DNA of 64,000 bases from Motilimonas eburnea (GTDB taxonomy: Bacteria; Pseudomonadota; Gammaproteobacteria; Enterobacterales; CBDFNC01). The stretch is from NCBI RefSeq assembly GCF_021295345.1, contig NZ_JAIMJB010000018.1:1-64000 (forward strand). Reading direction: 5' to 3'. Below are positions 30,601 to 39,260 of the stretch, in pieces (position 1 is the stretch's first letter; each line of letters starts with the position of its first letter). Below the pieces are notes generated by a model. That model saw only the letters and a list, made by a program, of their open reading frames with translations. It ran no database searches and was not told where the DNA came from. Position numbers and translations under genes: made by a program.

Positions 30601-32157
30601 AGACAGATATCAGAAAGAGACAAAAGACACGAGCCTGCTATTGGTGAGCGTTCCAGAGGAGTTGGCATGGCTTCTGTCGTTAGGTCACCAATGTCCTCAG
30701 AACAGATGGGGAAAGCCCGAAAACAAGATATTTTAAATTTGCTCAATGAGATAACTGATCAGCATAAGCGTCATGGTGAGGGACGGCGTTGGCTTTCTGG
30801 TGGAGTCATTGAGTTGTCTAGCGCTTTTGGTTCGTATGCTGCCAACAACCCTGAGCAGGCAATAGAGCTTATTACGGATGAGTTTCGTCAGGGCTTGCAC
30901 GAATATGCGGCCTCTGAGGCTATTGAGAATTTAGCGAAGTCTGAAGTTGTAGCTCCAAAACAAGTAGTGAATCTTATCATCCAACTCAATCAGCGTGGGT
31001 TTAATTCGAAAGAGTGGATAACCGGCGTTGCCAGAGCATTCCAAGCTATAGCAGGAAGGGAAAATGGGTTAGATGATCAGTGTATTCAAATACTTTTGGG
31101 TTACTTAAACTCAAACTTAGATACAGGAAGTGAACTTGAGGGAGATTTCACGGGGGGGGGACCGGGGCAGGCCCTGCTCTTTGGTCATTCTAATGGCTTT
31201 CGTGCCGTCCCAGCTGGAAATTACACTATCATGTCTGCCATACATCAAGGGTTGCTTTGTCGCCAGCCCCCGAGTTGCGATACATGGGTAGATGTTTTAT
31301 TGCAGTTTTTAAATACATCACAAGACACAGAAACTTGGAAGTGTCTATTGCTGTTTCAATTTCGCCATTTACGTTGGGCGAGTCAAGATAAGTGTAATGA
31401 GTTGGTTAATCGGTTGGTTGATGAACATTCCCGTGTATTTTCGTTACCAACAACGGCTATGACAATCTGGGAATTAGCTGATGTATTACAGCCTGTAACA
31501 CTGCTAAAAATTGTTAGATACTGGCTATCTTCGAAATCATCAGTCTTGATTCAAGTTGCTGGAGAGTTTGTTACAGGGCAGCTGATCATTGGTAACGAGA
31601 ATAATGAACTACATCAGATTTGGAGTCAGCATTTCGGTCTAAAAGAACCTCATTTCATGCGTGGCATTATCCATGCGGCATGCACTGGTTGGCATGAGGC
31701 GGGAAAAGTTCGCGGCGATTCCCACAAAATGCTTATGGCGTGCCTTCAGGGTGACATAAAGGAGCTAGTCACTGCATTAAACAGTTTGTTTCCATATAGC
31801 AAGCAGATGCCAAATGATGAACTGACTTATGATGTGGTTGATTGGCTTGCTGGTCATCCTGAAGTTGTATCTGAGTTAAACAGGCACTGTCTGATTAGCA
31901 ATCTGGTCAAAATTAATTTTTCTCCTAAACTTCAACTCTCAATACTTGATATTGCTAAGAACTTAGTAAAATCGCAACAGAAAGCAAATCCAGAGCGCCA
32001 ATATTTTGAACATAGCGAAGAGTTGGTGCAACTAGCAGTTACTTTACAGAGAGGAGCTGGAGCGATAAAAGAAGGAGCAATAACTTTGTACGAAACCTTA
32101 TTGGATGCAGGCAACTATCAAGCAGAAAAAGCTGCGCAGGAAGCTTTGAGGTTTTAG
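27604..32157 (+). CDS. Avs-like STAND ATPase with N-terminal restriction-type nuclease
   Basis: 1517 residues from the ATG at 27604, with GGGAG nine bases upstream; the frame is open from a GTG at 27571. The N-terminal Mrr-like PD-(D/E)xK nuclease has GADQGRDVW (near 73-80) and VQCKRY (near 91-96). The STAND ATPase has Walker A GVSGSGKSSLL (near 287), Walker B VVLLIDQMD (near 353) and a VTSRPFE sensor (near 402). About 900 C-terminal residues form an alpha-solenoid, expected to sense a phage protein. The layout matches antiviral STAND proteins, closest in plan to the Mrr-bearing Avs4. An in-frame G9 tract lies at 31152-31160. Family assignment is from motifs and order, not a search. Confidence 0.75.
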   Translation: MSIIVSQEFIEPSDIEQEIARQQQTSVIEVGAQSLPYQNLDPAQFECLLWDLFRSGFETDLGHDYTRLMLTGADQGRDVWMTSHEIPVGLVQCKRYSEKITQKETIKEIVKFLLYADLNRKLLPKPECFTYYLALSCGPTGEVDEFFNTPSSWLRDNLEEIETAAKAVIAKYASLKMVDLSCAMSPLRERFQALNYRLLRPHELDRALSIHTDVRERHFRIPVHSLQLSRAPFSGNNTAVPNDLAQASRQLACWQKTIENRFIERPELQDLLQLVHSNESSCHILTGVSGSGKSSLLSALYERLLDDDFSVLAIKADELDVKVNDLTELAESLKLSGNLTNILLGASQTKPVVLLIDQMDAVSEVMDQSSNRFRVLVDLVVSLKSRFESIKLSGKKPVHIIVTSRPFEASFDTRFTQLEAKYIELPLPEKAAVEALLTDFGIKISSIPPSMYPAIQVPFALNLYVSLIKAGEQPDQVTSKNLLQRWLDKKLTDRASRAEQMLFLKRLAQDMVSNEVLRRPVDAYQFESGHVIAALEAAGILLRYDKNIGFSHQAWLDDFQAQSFSNSDDLCSFVYQKQDGLFSRSTILRGLESLRERDPMGYQSTLDSLLFGGRSRRHILHLLVDILAISPTPSASDAERILRLINGDVVLAKRAISKVAANWSNWRDHLIASIPEIMEEAEYSSHVVEWLIAESKHDEGHVISLLNRLWFEPAYDDMTLRVLWRASAYSEAAFRLFRQLMARNNADSLYIEGYLSNLCEKGYTKQALTILVAWLNSIDDKTALEQHIYGFEKLAINHPLECIKAILPWVIQLIEENSSAKLGYTYRSRIRSVIERDEQSDSSSLLGGLRLAISTSAQNTPNELLQLIRPYMAVDIDDVQVIVASALLSNGKHYAQDIYDYLLGDRCRLQLGSGYFKDEDNVGYTFNGSVTLELIEEAVSLWNDKQVSVIRDAIEQFRSHQPSADYPADMKLRCMHYSEGYRLALLSRLPSKALSPRRNRQISERDKRHEPAIGERSRGVGMASVVRSPMSSEQMGKARKQDILNLLNEITDQHKRHGEGRRWLSGGVIELSSAFGSYAANNPEQAIELITDEFRQGLHEYAASEAIENLAKSEVVAPKQVVNLIIQLNQRGFNSKEWITGVARAFQAIAGRENGLDDQCIQILLGYLNSNLDTGSELEGDFTGGGPGQALLFGHSNGFRAVPAGNYTIMSAIHQGLLCRQPPSCDTWVDVLLQFLNTSQDTETWKCLLLFQFRHLRWASQDKCNELVNRLVDEHSRVFSLPTTAMTIWELADVLQPVTLLKIVRYWLSSKSSVLIQVAGEFVTGQLIIGNENNELHQIWSQHFGLKEPHFMRGIIHAACTGWHEAGKVRGDSHKMLMACLQGDIKELVTALNSLFPYSKQMPNDELTYDVVDWLAGHPEVVSELNRHCLISNLVKINFSPKLQLSILDIAKNLVKSQQKANPERQYFEHSEELVQLAVTLQRGAGAIKEGAITLYETLLDAGNYQAEKAAQEALRF
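31152..31160 (+). repeat. Homopolymeric G9 tract inside the Avs-like gene
   Basis: Nine consecutive G bases encode part of a Thr-Gly-Gly-Gly-Pro-Gly segment. A slip of one base would shift the frame in the last quarter of the protein. Such tracts are known phase-variation sites in other bacteria. Confidence 0.7.
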
Positions 32158-32328
32158 AGTATTTTAACCTAATTAATTAGTAGTGGATTGCGGGAAAGGC
32201 ATTCCTCTTTTGGTAAATCGGTGCATTCGGCGTGTTGGCAGAGTAGGGCTTTCGCATGTGTAAGCCTAATTCTGACGCATTGGATAACTTTTATTTTACA
32301 AGTTAGATTGGAATAAGTGGTTGCGAAC

Positions 32329-34320
32329 ATGTTTCATATTGAAGACCAAGTGGATTTACAGGCTCTTTCTGAGTCAGCTGAATTAGAGTTTAAGCTTGCC
32401 CAGGGGAAAAATGGCAAGGGAAAGCTCCCTGATGATTTTTGGCCAACTTATAGCGCAATGGCTAATAGCCGTGGTGGCTATGTTGTACTTGGTGTTCGTG
32501 AAAAAAAAGGCAAATTGACACTTGCAGGAATTGAAGACATTGAAACCGTCCGTAAGCAACTTTTTGACACTGCAGGTAATCGTGACAAGGTTAACATTAA
32601 CTTATTGACTAATGATTGCGTGCAAGTGGTATCTGTAGAAGGTAAACAATTGTTGGTTATCGAAATTCCTGCCGCTCGTCGAGAACAAAAGCCCGTCTAT
32701 CTGAAAAACCAGCCTATGAAAGAGACTTTTATTCGCCTTCATGAAGGAGATCACCGTTGTAGCGAAGAACAAGTAAAACGCATGATGGCTGAACAGGTTG
32801 AAAGTAGTAGAGATGACAAGATCCTTAAAGGATTTGATTTTAGTGATATTGATCCTGATAGCCTTAGTGTATACAAAAATTTGTTTGCTGCAGCTAAGCC
32901 TCAGCACCCTTGGCTAGAGCTTGATCTATTTGATATGTTTAAGAAAATTGGTGGGTGGCGAAAAGATCGTCAAGCGGGAGTGGAAGGCGTTACGTTAGCA
33001 GGCGTACTTATGTTTGGCACATGGGAAGCGATTCAAGATGCCGCTCCACACTATTTTGTTGACTATCGAGAGAGAGATGAGGCCAATACTCAGCGCTGGA
33101 TTGATCGTGTCTATCCCGATGGTTCTTGGTCTGGAAATGTATTCGACTTTTATCGGCGTACATACAGAAAATTAATCACCGATTTAAAAGTTCCTTTCGA
33201 GCTGCAAGAAGGAGTACGGCTGGATGAATCTAAGGCTCATGAGGCAATTCGTGAAGCCTTGGTTAATACTCTTGTTCATGCTGATTATACTGGACGAAGC
33301 TCAATACTGATCGTTAAACGCCCTGATCTGTTTGGTTTTCGAAATCCAGGATTGATGCGTATACCACCGGAAATTGCAGTCAAAGGTGGAGAAAGCGATT
33401 GCCGTAACCGACGCATGCACCAGATGTTCTTGATGATCGGTGCTGGTGAGCGAGCTGGCTCAGGTATACCGAAGATTTACAGTGGTTGGGAGGCTGCTAA
33501 ATGGCGAACTCCAAAACTGTATGAGAAGCAATCGCCCTCTGAACAGACACTTTTAGAGCTATCAACAGCAAGTCTAATTCCTAACGAAGTTACAGATCTA
33601 CTAGGTTCTTTATTCGGTGATCGTTTTTACACGCTTGATGAACTTGAGCAGATGATTGTTGCAACGGCGGCTATTGAGGGATGGGTTAACCATGAGCGGG
33701 CATGCCAGTTAACAAGCAAGCACTCCCGTGATGTAACATTGACCTTGCCTAGGCTAGTTGATAAAGGCTTTTTGGTTGCAAGTGGTGTAAAGAAAGATAA
33801 GTCTTATAGTTTACCTGGTATGGACCCCCCTTCTCCCGAAGATGTTTTCTCAAATGCGTTAACCTCTCTCGACAACTTAACGCATAACGTCGACAGCTTA
33901 ACGTATAACGTCGACAACTTAACGCATAAAGATAGTAACTTAACGCATAGAAGCTTGGTTGATAAAGACAACAAAAGTGATAGTAGGGATTCACAGGGTC
34001 GCCTAATAAGCGATCAAATAGATAAGCCCTTTGTTTATGAGCTTGATGAATTGGCTGAAGCTTTCCGTTTGGAGCTTGTCCAATTAGGTGCTCAAGCTAG
34101 AGAGCAACGGCGCTTGGATACCAATACCATGAAGCAATTGATTCTCGAGCTTTGCAAAGGGCATTATATTTCCGTTGCTGTGCTTGAGGCGCTGTTAGAT
34201 CGTAAAGCACAAAGCTTACGCCAAAACTATCTGAAATCTATGGTATCTAAAGGAGAACTTAAAATGGCTTTTCCTCATAAACCTAATTCTCCAATGCAGG
34301 GATATACTAGCGTAGGCTAG
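32329..34320 (+). CDS. AlbA_2 / HATPase protein (COG2865-type, Schlafen-like N-domain)
   Basis: About 663 residues; the start may be GTG at 32317 or ATG at 32329. The N-terminal AlbA_2 (divergent AAA-4/Schlafen core) domain has ESAELEFKLA and YSAMANSRGGYVVLGV (near 15-60). The middle carries a GHKL-type ATPase region with EAIREALVNTLVHADY (near 320) and GAGERAGSGIPKIYSGWE (near 385). A repetitive linker (near 515-545) precedes winged-helix-like C-terminal segments. Such proteins are common in defence islands, but their action is unknown. It follows the Avs-like gene by about 170 bases on the same strand. Confidence 0.75.
   Translation: MFHIEDQVDLQALSESAELEFKLAQGKNGKGKLPDDFWPTYSAMANSRGGYVVLGVREKKGKLTLAGIEDIETVRKQLFDTAGNRDKVNINLLTNDCVQVVSVEGKQLLVIEIPAARREQKPVYLKNQPMKETFIRLHEGDHRCSEEQVKRMMAEQVESSRDDKILKGFDFSDIDPDSLSVYKNLFAAAKPQHPWLELDLFDMFKKIGGWRKDRQAGVEGVTLAGVLMFGTWEAIQDAAPHYFVDYRERDEANTQRWIDRVYPDGSWSGNVFDFYRRTYRKLITDLKVPFELQEGVRLDESKAHEAIREALVNTLVHADYTGRSSILIVKRPDLFGFRNPGLMRIPPEIAVKGGESDCRNRRMHQMFLMIGAGERAGSGIPKIYSGWEAAKWRTPKLYEKQSPSEQTLLELSTASLIPNEVTDLLGSLFGDRFYTLDELEQMIVATAAIEGWVNHERACQLTSKHSRDVTLTLPRLVDKGFLVASGVKKDKSYSLPGMDPPSPEDVFSNALTSLDNLTHNVDSLTYNVDNLTHKDSNLTHRSLVDKDNKSDSRDSQGRLISDQIDKPFVYELDELAEAFRLELVQLGAQAREQRRLDTNTMKQLILELCKGHYISVAVLEALLDRKAQSLRQNYLKSMVSKGELKMAFPHKPNSPMQGYTSVG
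33871..33954 (+). repeat. Four tandem 21-bp repeats in the AlbA_2 gene
   Basis: Four copies of a unit starting GACAACTTAACGCATAACGT, with a few changes in copies 2-4. They encode the heptad D-N-L-T-H-N-V and variants, and appear to be a flexible linker. The copy number could vary without breaking the frame. Confidence 0.85.
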
Positions 34321-34394
34321 GTTGTTAGCCCCAATTAATTTCTAATCCTGCAAGGTTAATCGGGGCTGAATTTGGTTATGGAGAGTTGCTTCTT

Positions 34395-35762
34395 TTATTT
34401 ACCTATACAAAAACTAGAGAATATCCGCGTTAACAGGTCGTCACTGGTAAATTCACCGGTGATTTCACTGAGTGCTTCTTGAGCTAAACGTAGCTCTTCG
34501 GCCAGCAATTCGCCCGCCATATACACTTCTAACTGCTCCTTGCCGTTATCGACATGGTGGCTGGCGATGTTCAAGGCTTCTAGGTGACGACGACGGGCCA
34601 TAAAGCCGCCTTCGGTGCTGCCTTGGTAGCCCATGATTTCCTTTAAATGCTCACGCAGGGCATCGAGACCTAGGCCAGTTTTGGCACTGATGCGATACAC
34701 GGGGTGGCCGTGATCTTCGCTGATAGAGAGAGATTCACCGGTTAAATCGGCTTTGTTGCGCACCACTGTCATGCCGATGTTTTGCGGTAGACGCTCCACA
34801 AAGTCGGGCCAAATTTTAGCGGGGTCAAGCTCATCCGTGGTGGTGCCATCCAGCATAAATAATACCCGATCAGCATTATTGATTTCTTGCCAAGCGCGCT
34901 CGATACCGATTTGTTCAACCACGTCTGGGCTCTCACGCAAACCAGCGGTGTCGATGATGTGCAGTGGCATGCCGTCGATATGAATATGTTCGCGTAATAC
35001 ATCTCGGGTGGTACCGGCAATTTCGGTGACGATGGCGGCTTCTTTACCGGCTAGGGCATTTAGTAAGCTCGATTTACCAGCATTAGGGCGGCCGGCTATC
35101 ACTACCTTCATGCCTTCACGCATAATGGCGCCTTGTTTGGCCTGATTTTGTACCTTGGCGAGCTTATCGATAATGGCGTACAGCTGGGCTTGGATATGGC
35201 CATCGGATAAAAAGTCGACCCCTTCTTCATCGGGAAAGTCGATGGCGGCTTCAACGTAAATACGCAGGTGGATCAGGGCTTCTACTAGCTCATGAATTTT
35301 ATTGGAAAACTCACCTTGCAATGAATGCAATGCGCTTTTGGCGGCTTGTTCCGAGGTGGCTTCAATAAGATCGGCAATGGCTTCGGCTTGGGCTAAATCC
35401 AGTTTGTCGTTCATAAAGGCGCGTTCAGAAAACTCACCGGGGCGAGCGCTGCGCACGCCATCGATAAGCAGAATACGTTTAATCAGCATGTCCATTACGA
35501 TGGGGCCGCCGTGGCCTTGCAGCTCTAACACGTCCTCACCGGTAAATGAATGTGGCCCTTTAAACAGCAGCGCTATGCCTTCGTCTAGCGCTTGATTGTG
35601 CTCATCTAAAAACGGCAAGTATTCGGCATAGCGAACGCGCGGTTGCTTGCCCAATACGATCTCAGCAACCTGCTCACAGGCGGGGCCAGAGACGCGAATA
35701 ATGCCGACGCCGCCGCGTCCAGGTGGAGTGGCTTGGGCTACAATTGTGTCGATTGAGTTCAT
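34395..35762 (-). CDS. mnmE: tRNA modification GTPase MnmE
   Basis: 455 residues from the ATG at 35762, giving the conserved start [21 protein letters not shown] frame from 35837 adds 25 unrelated residues. The folate-binding N-domain (1-118) is followed by a helical domain and an inserted G domain (near 216-375) with [20 protein letters not shown] and NKAD. The C-terminal CIGK motif carries the cysteine. It works with MnmG on tRNA wobble uridines. It is downstream of yidC on the same strand but separated by a terminator. Confidence 0.97.
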   Translation of the reverse strand: MNSIDTIVAQATPPGRGGVGIIRVSGPACEQVAEIVLGKQPRVRYAEYLPFLDEHNQALDEGIALLFKGPHSFTGEDVLELQGHGGPIVMDMLIKRILLIDGVRSARPGEFSERAFMNDKLDLAQAEAIADLIEATSEQAAKSALHSLQGEFSNKIHELVEALIHLRIYVEAAIDFPDEEGVDFLSDGHIQAQLYAIIDKLAKVQNQAKQGAIMREGMKVVIAGRPNAGKSSLLNALAGKEAAIVTEIAGTTRDVLREHIHIDGMPLHIIDTAGLRESPDVVEQIGIERAWQEINNADRVLFMLDGTTTDELDPAKIWPDFVERLPQNIGMTVVRNKADLTGESLSISEDHGHPVYRISAKTGLGLDALREHLKEIMGYQGSTEGGFMARRRHLEALNIASHHVDNGKEQLEVYMAGELLAEELRLAQEALSEITGEFTSDDLLTRIFSSFCIGK

Positions 35763-35823
35763 CTGAATATGCCTACTGCAATAGGTTATGCTTTTAGTTT
35801 GGTTATTATACTTGGTTAGTAAC

Positions 35824-35845
35824 AAAAAAGGAGCCAATCGGCTCC
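35824..35845 (-). terminator. Terminator after yidC
   Basis: Stem GGAGCC / GGCTCC with a 4-base loop. On the minus strand it is followed by TTTTTT. It ends the rpmH-rnpA-yidD-yidC transcript before mnmE. Confidence 0.85.
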
Positions 35846-35912
35846 TTGTTTCGGTATAGGTTAATCACCCATAGCTTTTAAGCATTGGTATTAAGCTGTG
35901 GCTAAGCCGTAG

Positions 35913-37577
35913 CTAAGCCGTAGCGTTCTTACCTAACCCTTTTTTGTCTAGCTCGCGGAAAATCATCCACTGTTGTAGCAAGGTAACTAGGTTACTCATT
36001 AGCCAGTACAGTACGAGACCTGAAGGGAAGAACAAGAAGAATGCCGTGAATACCACTGGCATGTATTGCATGATCTTCGCTTGCATTGGATCTTGGATAG
36101 TGGTCGGCGACATCTTTTGGATAAAGAACATACTAATACCCATCAGAATAGGCAGTACGTAGTAAGGGTCTTGTACCGATAGGTCGGTGATCCAACCGAA
36201 GAAAGGCGCATGACGCAGTTCTACCGACTCCATTAATGACCAGTAAAGCGCAATGAAGATAGGCATTTGCAATAAGATAGGTAAACAGCCACCCAGTGGG
36301 TTTACTTTCTCTTTTTTGTAAAGCTCCATCATACCTTGCGATACTTTTTGCTTGTCTTCACCGTAACGGTCGCGTAGCTGTTGGATCTTAGGCTGAAGTA
36401 AACGCATCTTCGCCATCGAGGTGTACTGTGCCTTGGTTAGCGGATACATCACCCCTTTGACCGCAAAGGTCACTAAGATAATCGCCACACCCCAGTTACC
36501 AACGATGCCTTGGAAGAACAATAGTAGTTGGAATAACGGTTGCGCAATAAACCATAGCCAGCCGTAGTCAACGGTTAGGTCTAAATGTTTACCTACCGCA
36601 GCCATTTCGTCTTGTAGCTTAGGACCAACCCATAGCTTAGTGCTTAGGGTCGCTTGCTCGCCAGCATTCACCGTTTGTGCAGGAGCGGTATAGCCAATCG
36701 CTGCATCACCACCAATCACGTTGCTATAAATGCGATTTTGTTGCTCTTCGCTAGGTACAAAAGCTGACACAAAGTAGTGCTCAAGCATCGCCACGTAACC
36801 GCCGTTCGTGTTGATGTTTAAGTTTTTATCTTGCATGTCGTCAAACGAGTACTTCTGGTAGCGCGTATCTGTTGCCGGTGCAGAATAAGCCGCGCCACGG
36901 TAAACAGGCATCACTAAACTGCCGCCAGAAGGTTGAATGGTTTGCTTTAATTGGCCGTAAAGGGTGAGGCTAATTGGGTTGTCTGAACTGTTAACAACTT
37001 GGTAGTCAATATCAACTTCGTAGCTGCCTTTTAGCAGAGTGAAGGTTTTGATGTATTTGACACCGTTTTCTGCAGTAAAGAATAATTTCGCAGAGACCTT
37101 ATCTTCACCTTCAGCAAGAACAAAGGCGTCTTGCTTAGTGGTGTAGTGCGGGCGGCCTTTTGGACTCGCATCTGGACCCTGGCCTGTTAAACCACTTTGG
37201 GCAATATAGGTGTTACCTTGCTCACTTTTCAGTAGTTTAAACGGGGCGGGCTCATCTTGAACCTCTGGGTACAACAGTAAGTCAGCTTCAACGATGTCAC
37301 CGCCCACGGTATCGATGATTAACTTAAGGGTATCACTCTCAAGTGTAATGCGTTTGTGCGCTGAAGTGCCTGATTCAACAGGAACGTCTTGGTTAGAGTC
37401 AGCAGAGGCTGCAGGCACATCGGCACTTAAATTGGTGCTAGTCGGCACACTCGCTGATTGTGTTGCGGCAACGGTTGGTTGCTCCGGTTGTGGGTTTTTA
37501 AATTCTGTCCAAGCGACAAAAAGTAAGTAACTCACAAACAGTAAACCAATAAGTAAAAAATTACGTTGAGATTCCAT
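35913..37577 (-). CDS. yidC: Membrane protein insertase YidC
   Basis: 554 residues. The N-terminal membrane helix (about 6-22) is followed by a Ser/Thr/Ala-rich linker and a large periplasmic beta-domain (about 60-340). Five helices of the insertase core (about 350-540) follow, including the hydrophilic-groove arginine in the MYPLTKAQYTSMAKMRLLQPK region. It inserts inner-membrane proteins, including subunit c of ATP synthase. It lies 7 bases after yidD. Confidence 0.97.
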   Translation of the reverse strand: MESQRNFLLIGLLFVSYLLFVAWTEFKNPQPEQPTVAATQSASVPTSTNLSADVPAASADSNQDVPVESGTSAHKRITLESDTLKLIIDTVGGDIVEADLLLYPEVQDEPAPFKLLKSEQGNTYIAQSGLTGQGPDASPKGRPHYTTKQDAFVLAEGEDKVSAKLFFTAENGVKYIKTFTLLKGSYEVDIDYQVVNSSDNPISLTLYGQLKQTIQPSGGSLVMPVYRGAAYSAPATDTRYQKYSFDDMQDKNLNINTNGGYVAMLEHYFVSAFVPSEEQQNRIYSNVIGGDAAIGYTAPAQTVNAGEQATLSTKLWVGPKLQDEMAAVGKHLDLTVDYGWLWFIAQPLFQLLLFFQGIVGNWGVAIILVTFAVKGVMYPLTKAQYTSMAKMRLLQPKIQQLRDRYGEDKQKVSQGMMELYKKEKVNPLGGCLPILLQMPIFIALYWSLMESVELRHAPFFGWITDLSVQDPYYVLPILMGISMFFIQKMSPTTIQDPMQAKIMQYMPVVFTAFFLFFPSGLVLYWLMSNLVTLLQQWMIFRELDKKGLGKNATA

Positions 37578-37584
37578 AATTTAG

Positions 37585-37845
37585 TTAATCTCTTTTGTTG
37601 GGTTTAGGAACGGGGTCGTACCCACCAGGGTTTAAAGGGTGACATTTTATAAGACGTTTGCCCGCTAACCAACAACCTTTTACCAATCCGTGCGTTTTAA
37701 TTGCCTCAATTGCGTAATGAGAGCAAGTTGGATGGAATCGACAGCGTGGTCCAAGCAGTGGACTAATAAGTATCTGGTAGGTCTTTATTAAGACTATGAC
37801 GGGCCAAGCGGCTAACCGTTGCAGCGGCGAACGATTCTTTGCCAT
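37585..37845 (-). CDS. yidD: Membrane protein insertion efficiency factor YidD
   Basis: 86 residues. The conserved core [20 protein letters not shown] (near 23-42) is followed by [14 protein letters not shown] (near 67). It is a small amphipathic membrane-associated protein that assists YidC-dependent insertion. The start lies inside rnpA (34-base overlap), the usual arrangement in this operon. Confidence 0.95.
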   Translation of the reverse strand: MAKNRSPLQRLAAWPVIVLIKTYQILISPLLGPRCRFHPTCSHYAIEAIKTHGLVKGCWLAGKRLIKCHPLNPGGYDPVPKPNKRD

Positions 37846-38168
37846 AGCTTACCTAATAGCTTCGTTAGCTCTTCATTACTGAGGTCGCCAGAGCCGCCTT
37901 TAGCGATGACAACCAAATCGACAGCGGGTAACTGATGCTGGCGGGTACGAAAGCTTTCTCTCACGATACGTTTTACTCGGTTTCTGCCTACCGCAAGTTT
38001 GATGTGCTTTTTTGGTATAGCAAGACCTAGCCTTGGATGGTTCAGACCATTGGCTTTAGCGAGTATGGTTATTTGTGGAGATGAAGCTGGAATGGCGTCT
38101 GAGAAGACATTTTTGAATTGCTCGGGAGTTAACAAGCGTAACTCCCGATTGAACGATAAATTAATCAC
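37812..38168 (-). CDS. rnpA: Ribonuclease P protein component
   Basis: 118 residues. The signature [13 protein letters not shown] lies near residue 62-74, with the basic RNA-binding face and LGLAIPKK segment. It binds RNase P RNA (rnpB, not in the window) and helps cleave tRNA leaders. The start is GTG at 38168. It follows rpmH by about 10 bases and overlaps yidD by 34. Confidence 0.96.
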   Translation of the reverse strand: MINLSFNRELRLLTPEQFKNVFSDAIPASSPQITILAKANGLNHPRLGLAIPKKHIKLAVGRNRVKRIVRESFRTRQHQLPAVDLVVIAKGGSGDLSNEELTKLLGKLWQRIVRRCNG

Positions 38169-38178
38169 GTCTGATTAA

Positions 38179-38313
38179 TTATGCGCTCAGGCGTGCGCGA
38201 CCTTTAGCACGACGACGCGCTAACACTTGACGACCGCCTTTGGTCGCTTTGCGAGCGCGGAAGCCGTGTGAACGCTTACGCTTAAGATTGCTAGGTTGAA
38301 AAGTACGTTTCAT
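38179..38313 (-). CDS. rpmH: 50S ribosomal protein L34
   Basis: 44 residues: it begins [20 protein letters not shown] and ends RLSA, almost invariant in bacteria. It is a small, very basic ribosomal protein. It is the first gene of the rpmH-rnpA-yidD-yidC operon. AGGAAAGAACC is upstream of the ATG. Its promoter lies in the AT-rich gap up to about 38600. Confidence 0.97.
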   Translation of the reverse strand: MKRTFQPSNLKRKRSHGFRARKATKGGRQVLARRRAKGRARLSA

Positions 38314-38609
38314 GGTTCTTTCCGTTATCAGTTAACTGTACAGTTGGCTTTCGTTCATAATGCTGTGAAAGACATTATGTCGGTTGGCCTCAAAAAAGAG
38401 GGCGAATTCTATACCTTGAACTAGGTCAAGTCAATTTAAATGCCATCATATTGGGTGAATTTTATTCAAAATAAAACTCGCCTTTCAAATACACCTTATA
38501 TATAGAGCTCATATTATAGTGCAAAGAAAGTGCGCGAGATTATATAGTGATTTGGCAATTAAGCAAGGATCCTAAGGATCGTCAGTGTAAACAGATGATC
38601 GCAAGCGAT

Positions 38610-39035
38610 CTAATTAAGCCAGGTTTCTTGAAACCAGCCCCATACCCCAAATGAAAAGCCAGGAATAAGGTCGATGCCGGCAGCGGACTTGAGCAAGTAA
38701 AGGATCAGCAGACCCAGGGCGGTGGAGAAGCATAAAAATACACTCAGGATCATGGCTTGGATCAAGCGAGATATATTGCGTTCGCGACGGCTAAGCTCTC
38801 GGCGGTTGCGCCCAGCCAGAAACACATAATAATAACGCCAACGCAGTAATTTTACGGTGCCGCGCAGATCGATGGCATGGTTACCCCAGCTGCGTGCGCC
38901 TAATGCCACTTTTAAATGGATCAGCTGCTCATCGCTAAAACTATCGTGAAGATCTTCGGGGATGCGCTCTAGCAGGTTTTGTACAAAAGGATCTTGTTTG
39001 ATCGAACCTTTAGGTTTACTCGGGGTTGGCTCCAT
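38610..39035 (-). CDS. Conserved membrane protein of unknown function
   Basis: 141 residues. The soluble N-terminal half (about 1-90) contains IPEDLHDSFSDEQLIHLKVALGARSWGNHAIDLRGTV, ending in the basic juxtamembrane segment GRNRRELSRRERN. Two membrane helices occupy about 92-117 and 120-138. I do not recognise a family with a known function. It is divergent from dnaA and lies between rpmH and dnaA, both origin-region housekeeping genes, which suggests a vertically inherited gene. Confidence 0.65.
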   Translation of the reverse strand: MEPTPSKPKGSIKQDPFVQNLLERIPEDLHDSFSDEQLIHLKVALGARSWGNHAIDLRGTVKLLRWRYYYVFLAGRNRRELSRRERNISRLIQAMILSVFLCFSTALGLLILYLLKSAAGIDLIPGFSFGVWGWFQETWLN

Positions 39036-39101
39036 CTTACTGAATCCTATAGCCTATTTTGTATTTATCATAAACCCTTGTCAGGGGCGGGTAAACTCAC
39101 C

Positions 39102-39110
39102 TAATCCACA
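39102..39110 (+). promoter_or_regulatory. Possible DnaA box upstream of dnaA
   Basis: TAATCCACA differs from the consensus TTATCCACA at one position and lies in the dnaA leader, where autoregulatory boxes occur in many bacteria. It is a single weak match, hence low confidence. Confidence 0.3.
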
Positions 39111-39260
39111 TAGTGAGAGCGGCATTGCCGATTGCTATCATAATCTGTTGTGATCTGTTTTTGTCAAGGCGCAAATTTGCCAATATGGTGATATAAAGCC
39201 TAGAGAATTCGGCCTTAGCAAGCTAAAATATGCGACCGTTTTTTTGTTTTGGAGTGATCT

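Noticed and set aside
39102-39110. A second replication origin upstream of dnaA
   Set aside because: Only one weak DnaA box, few GATC sites and no AT-rich repeat array, unlike the rich oriC at 12 kb.
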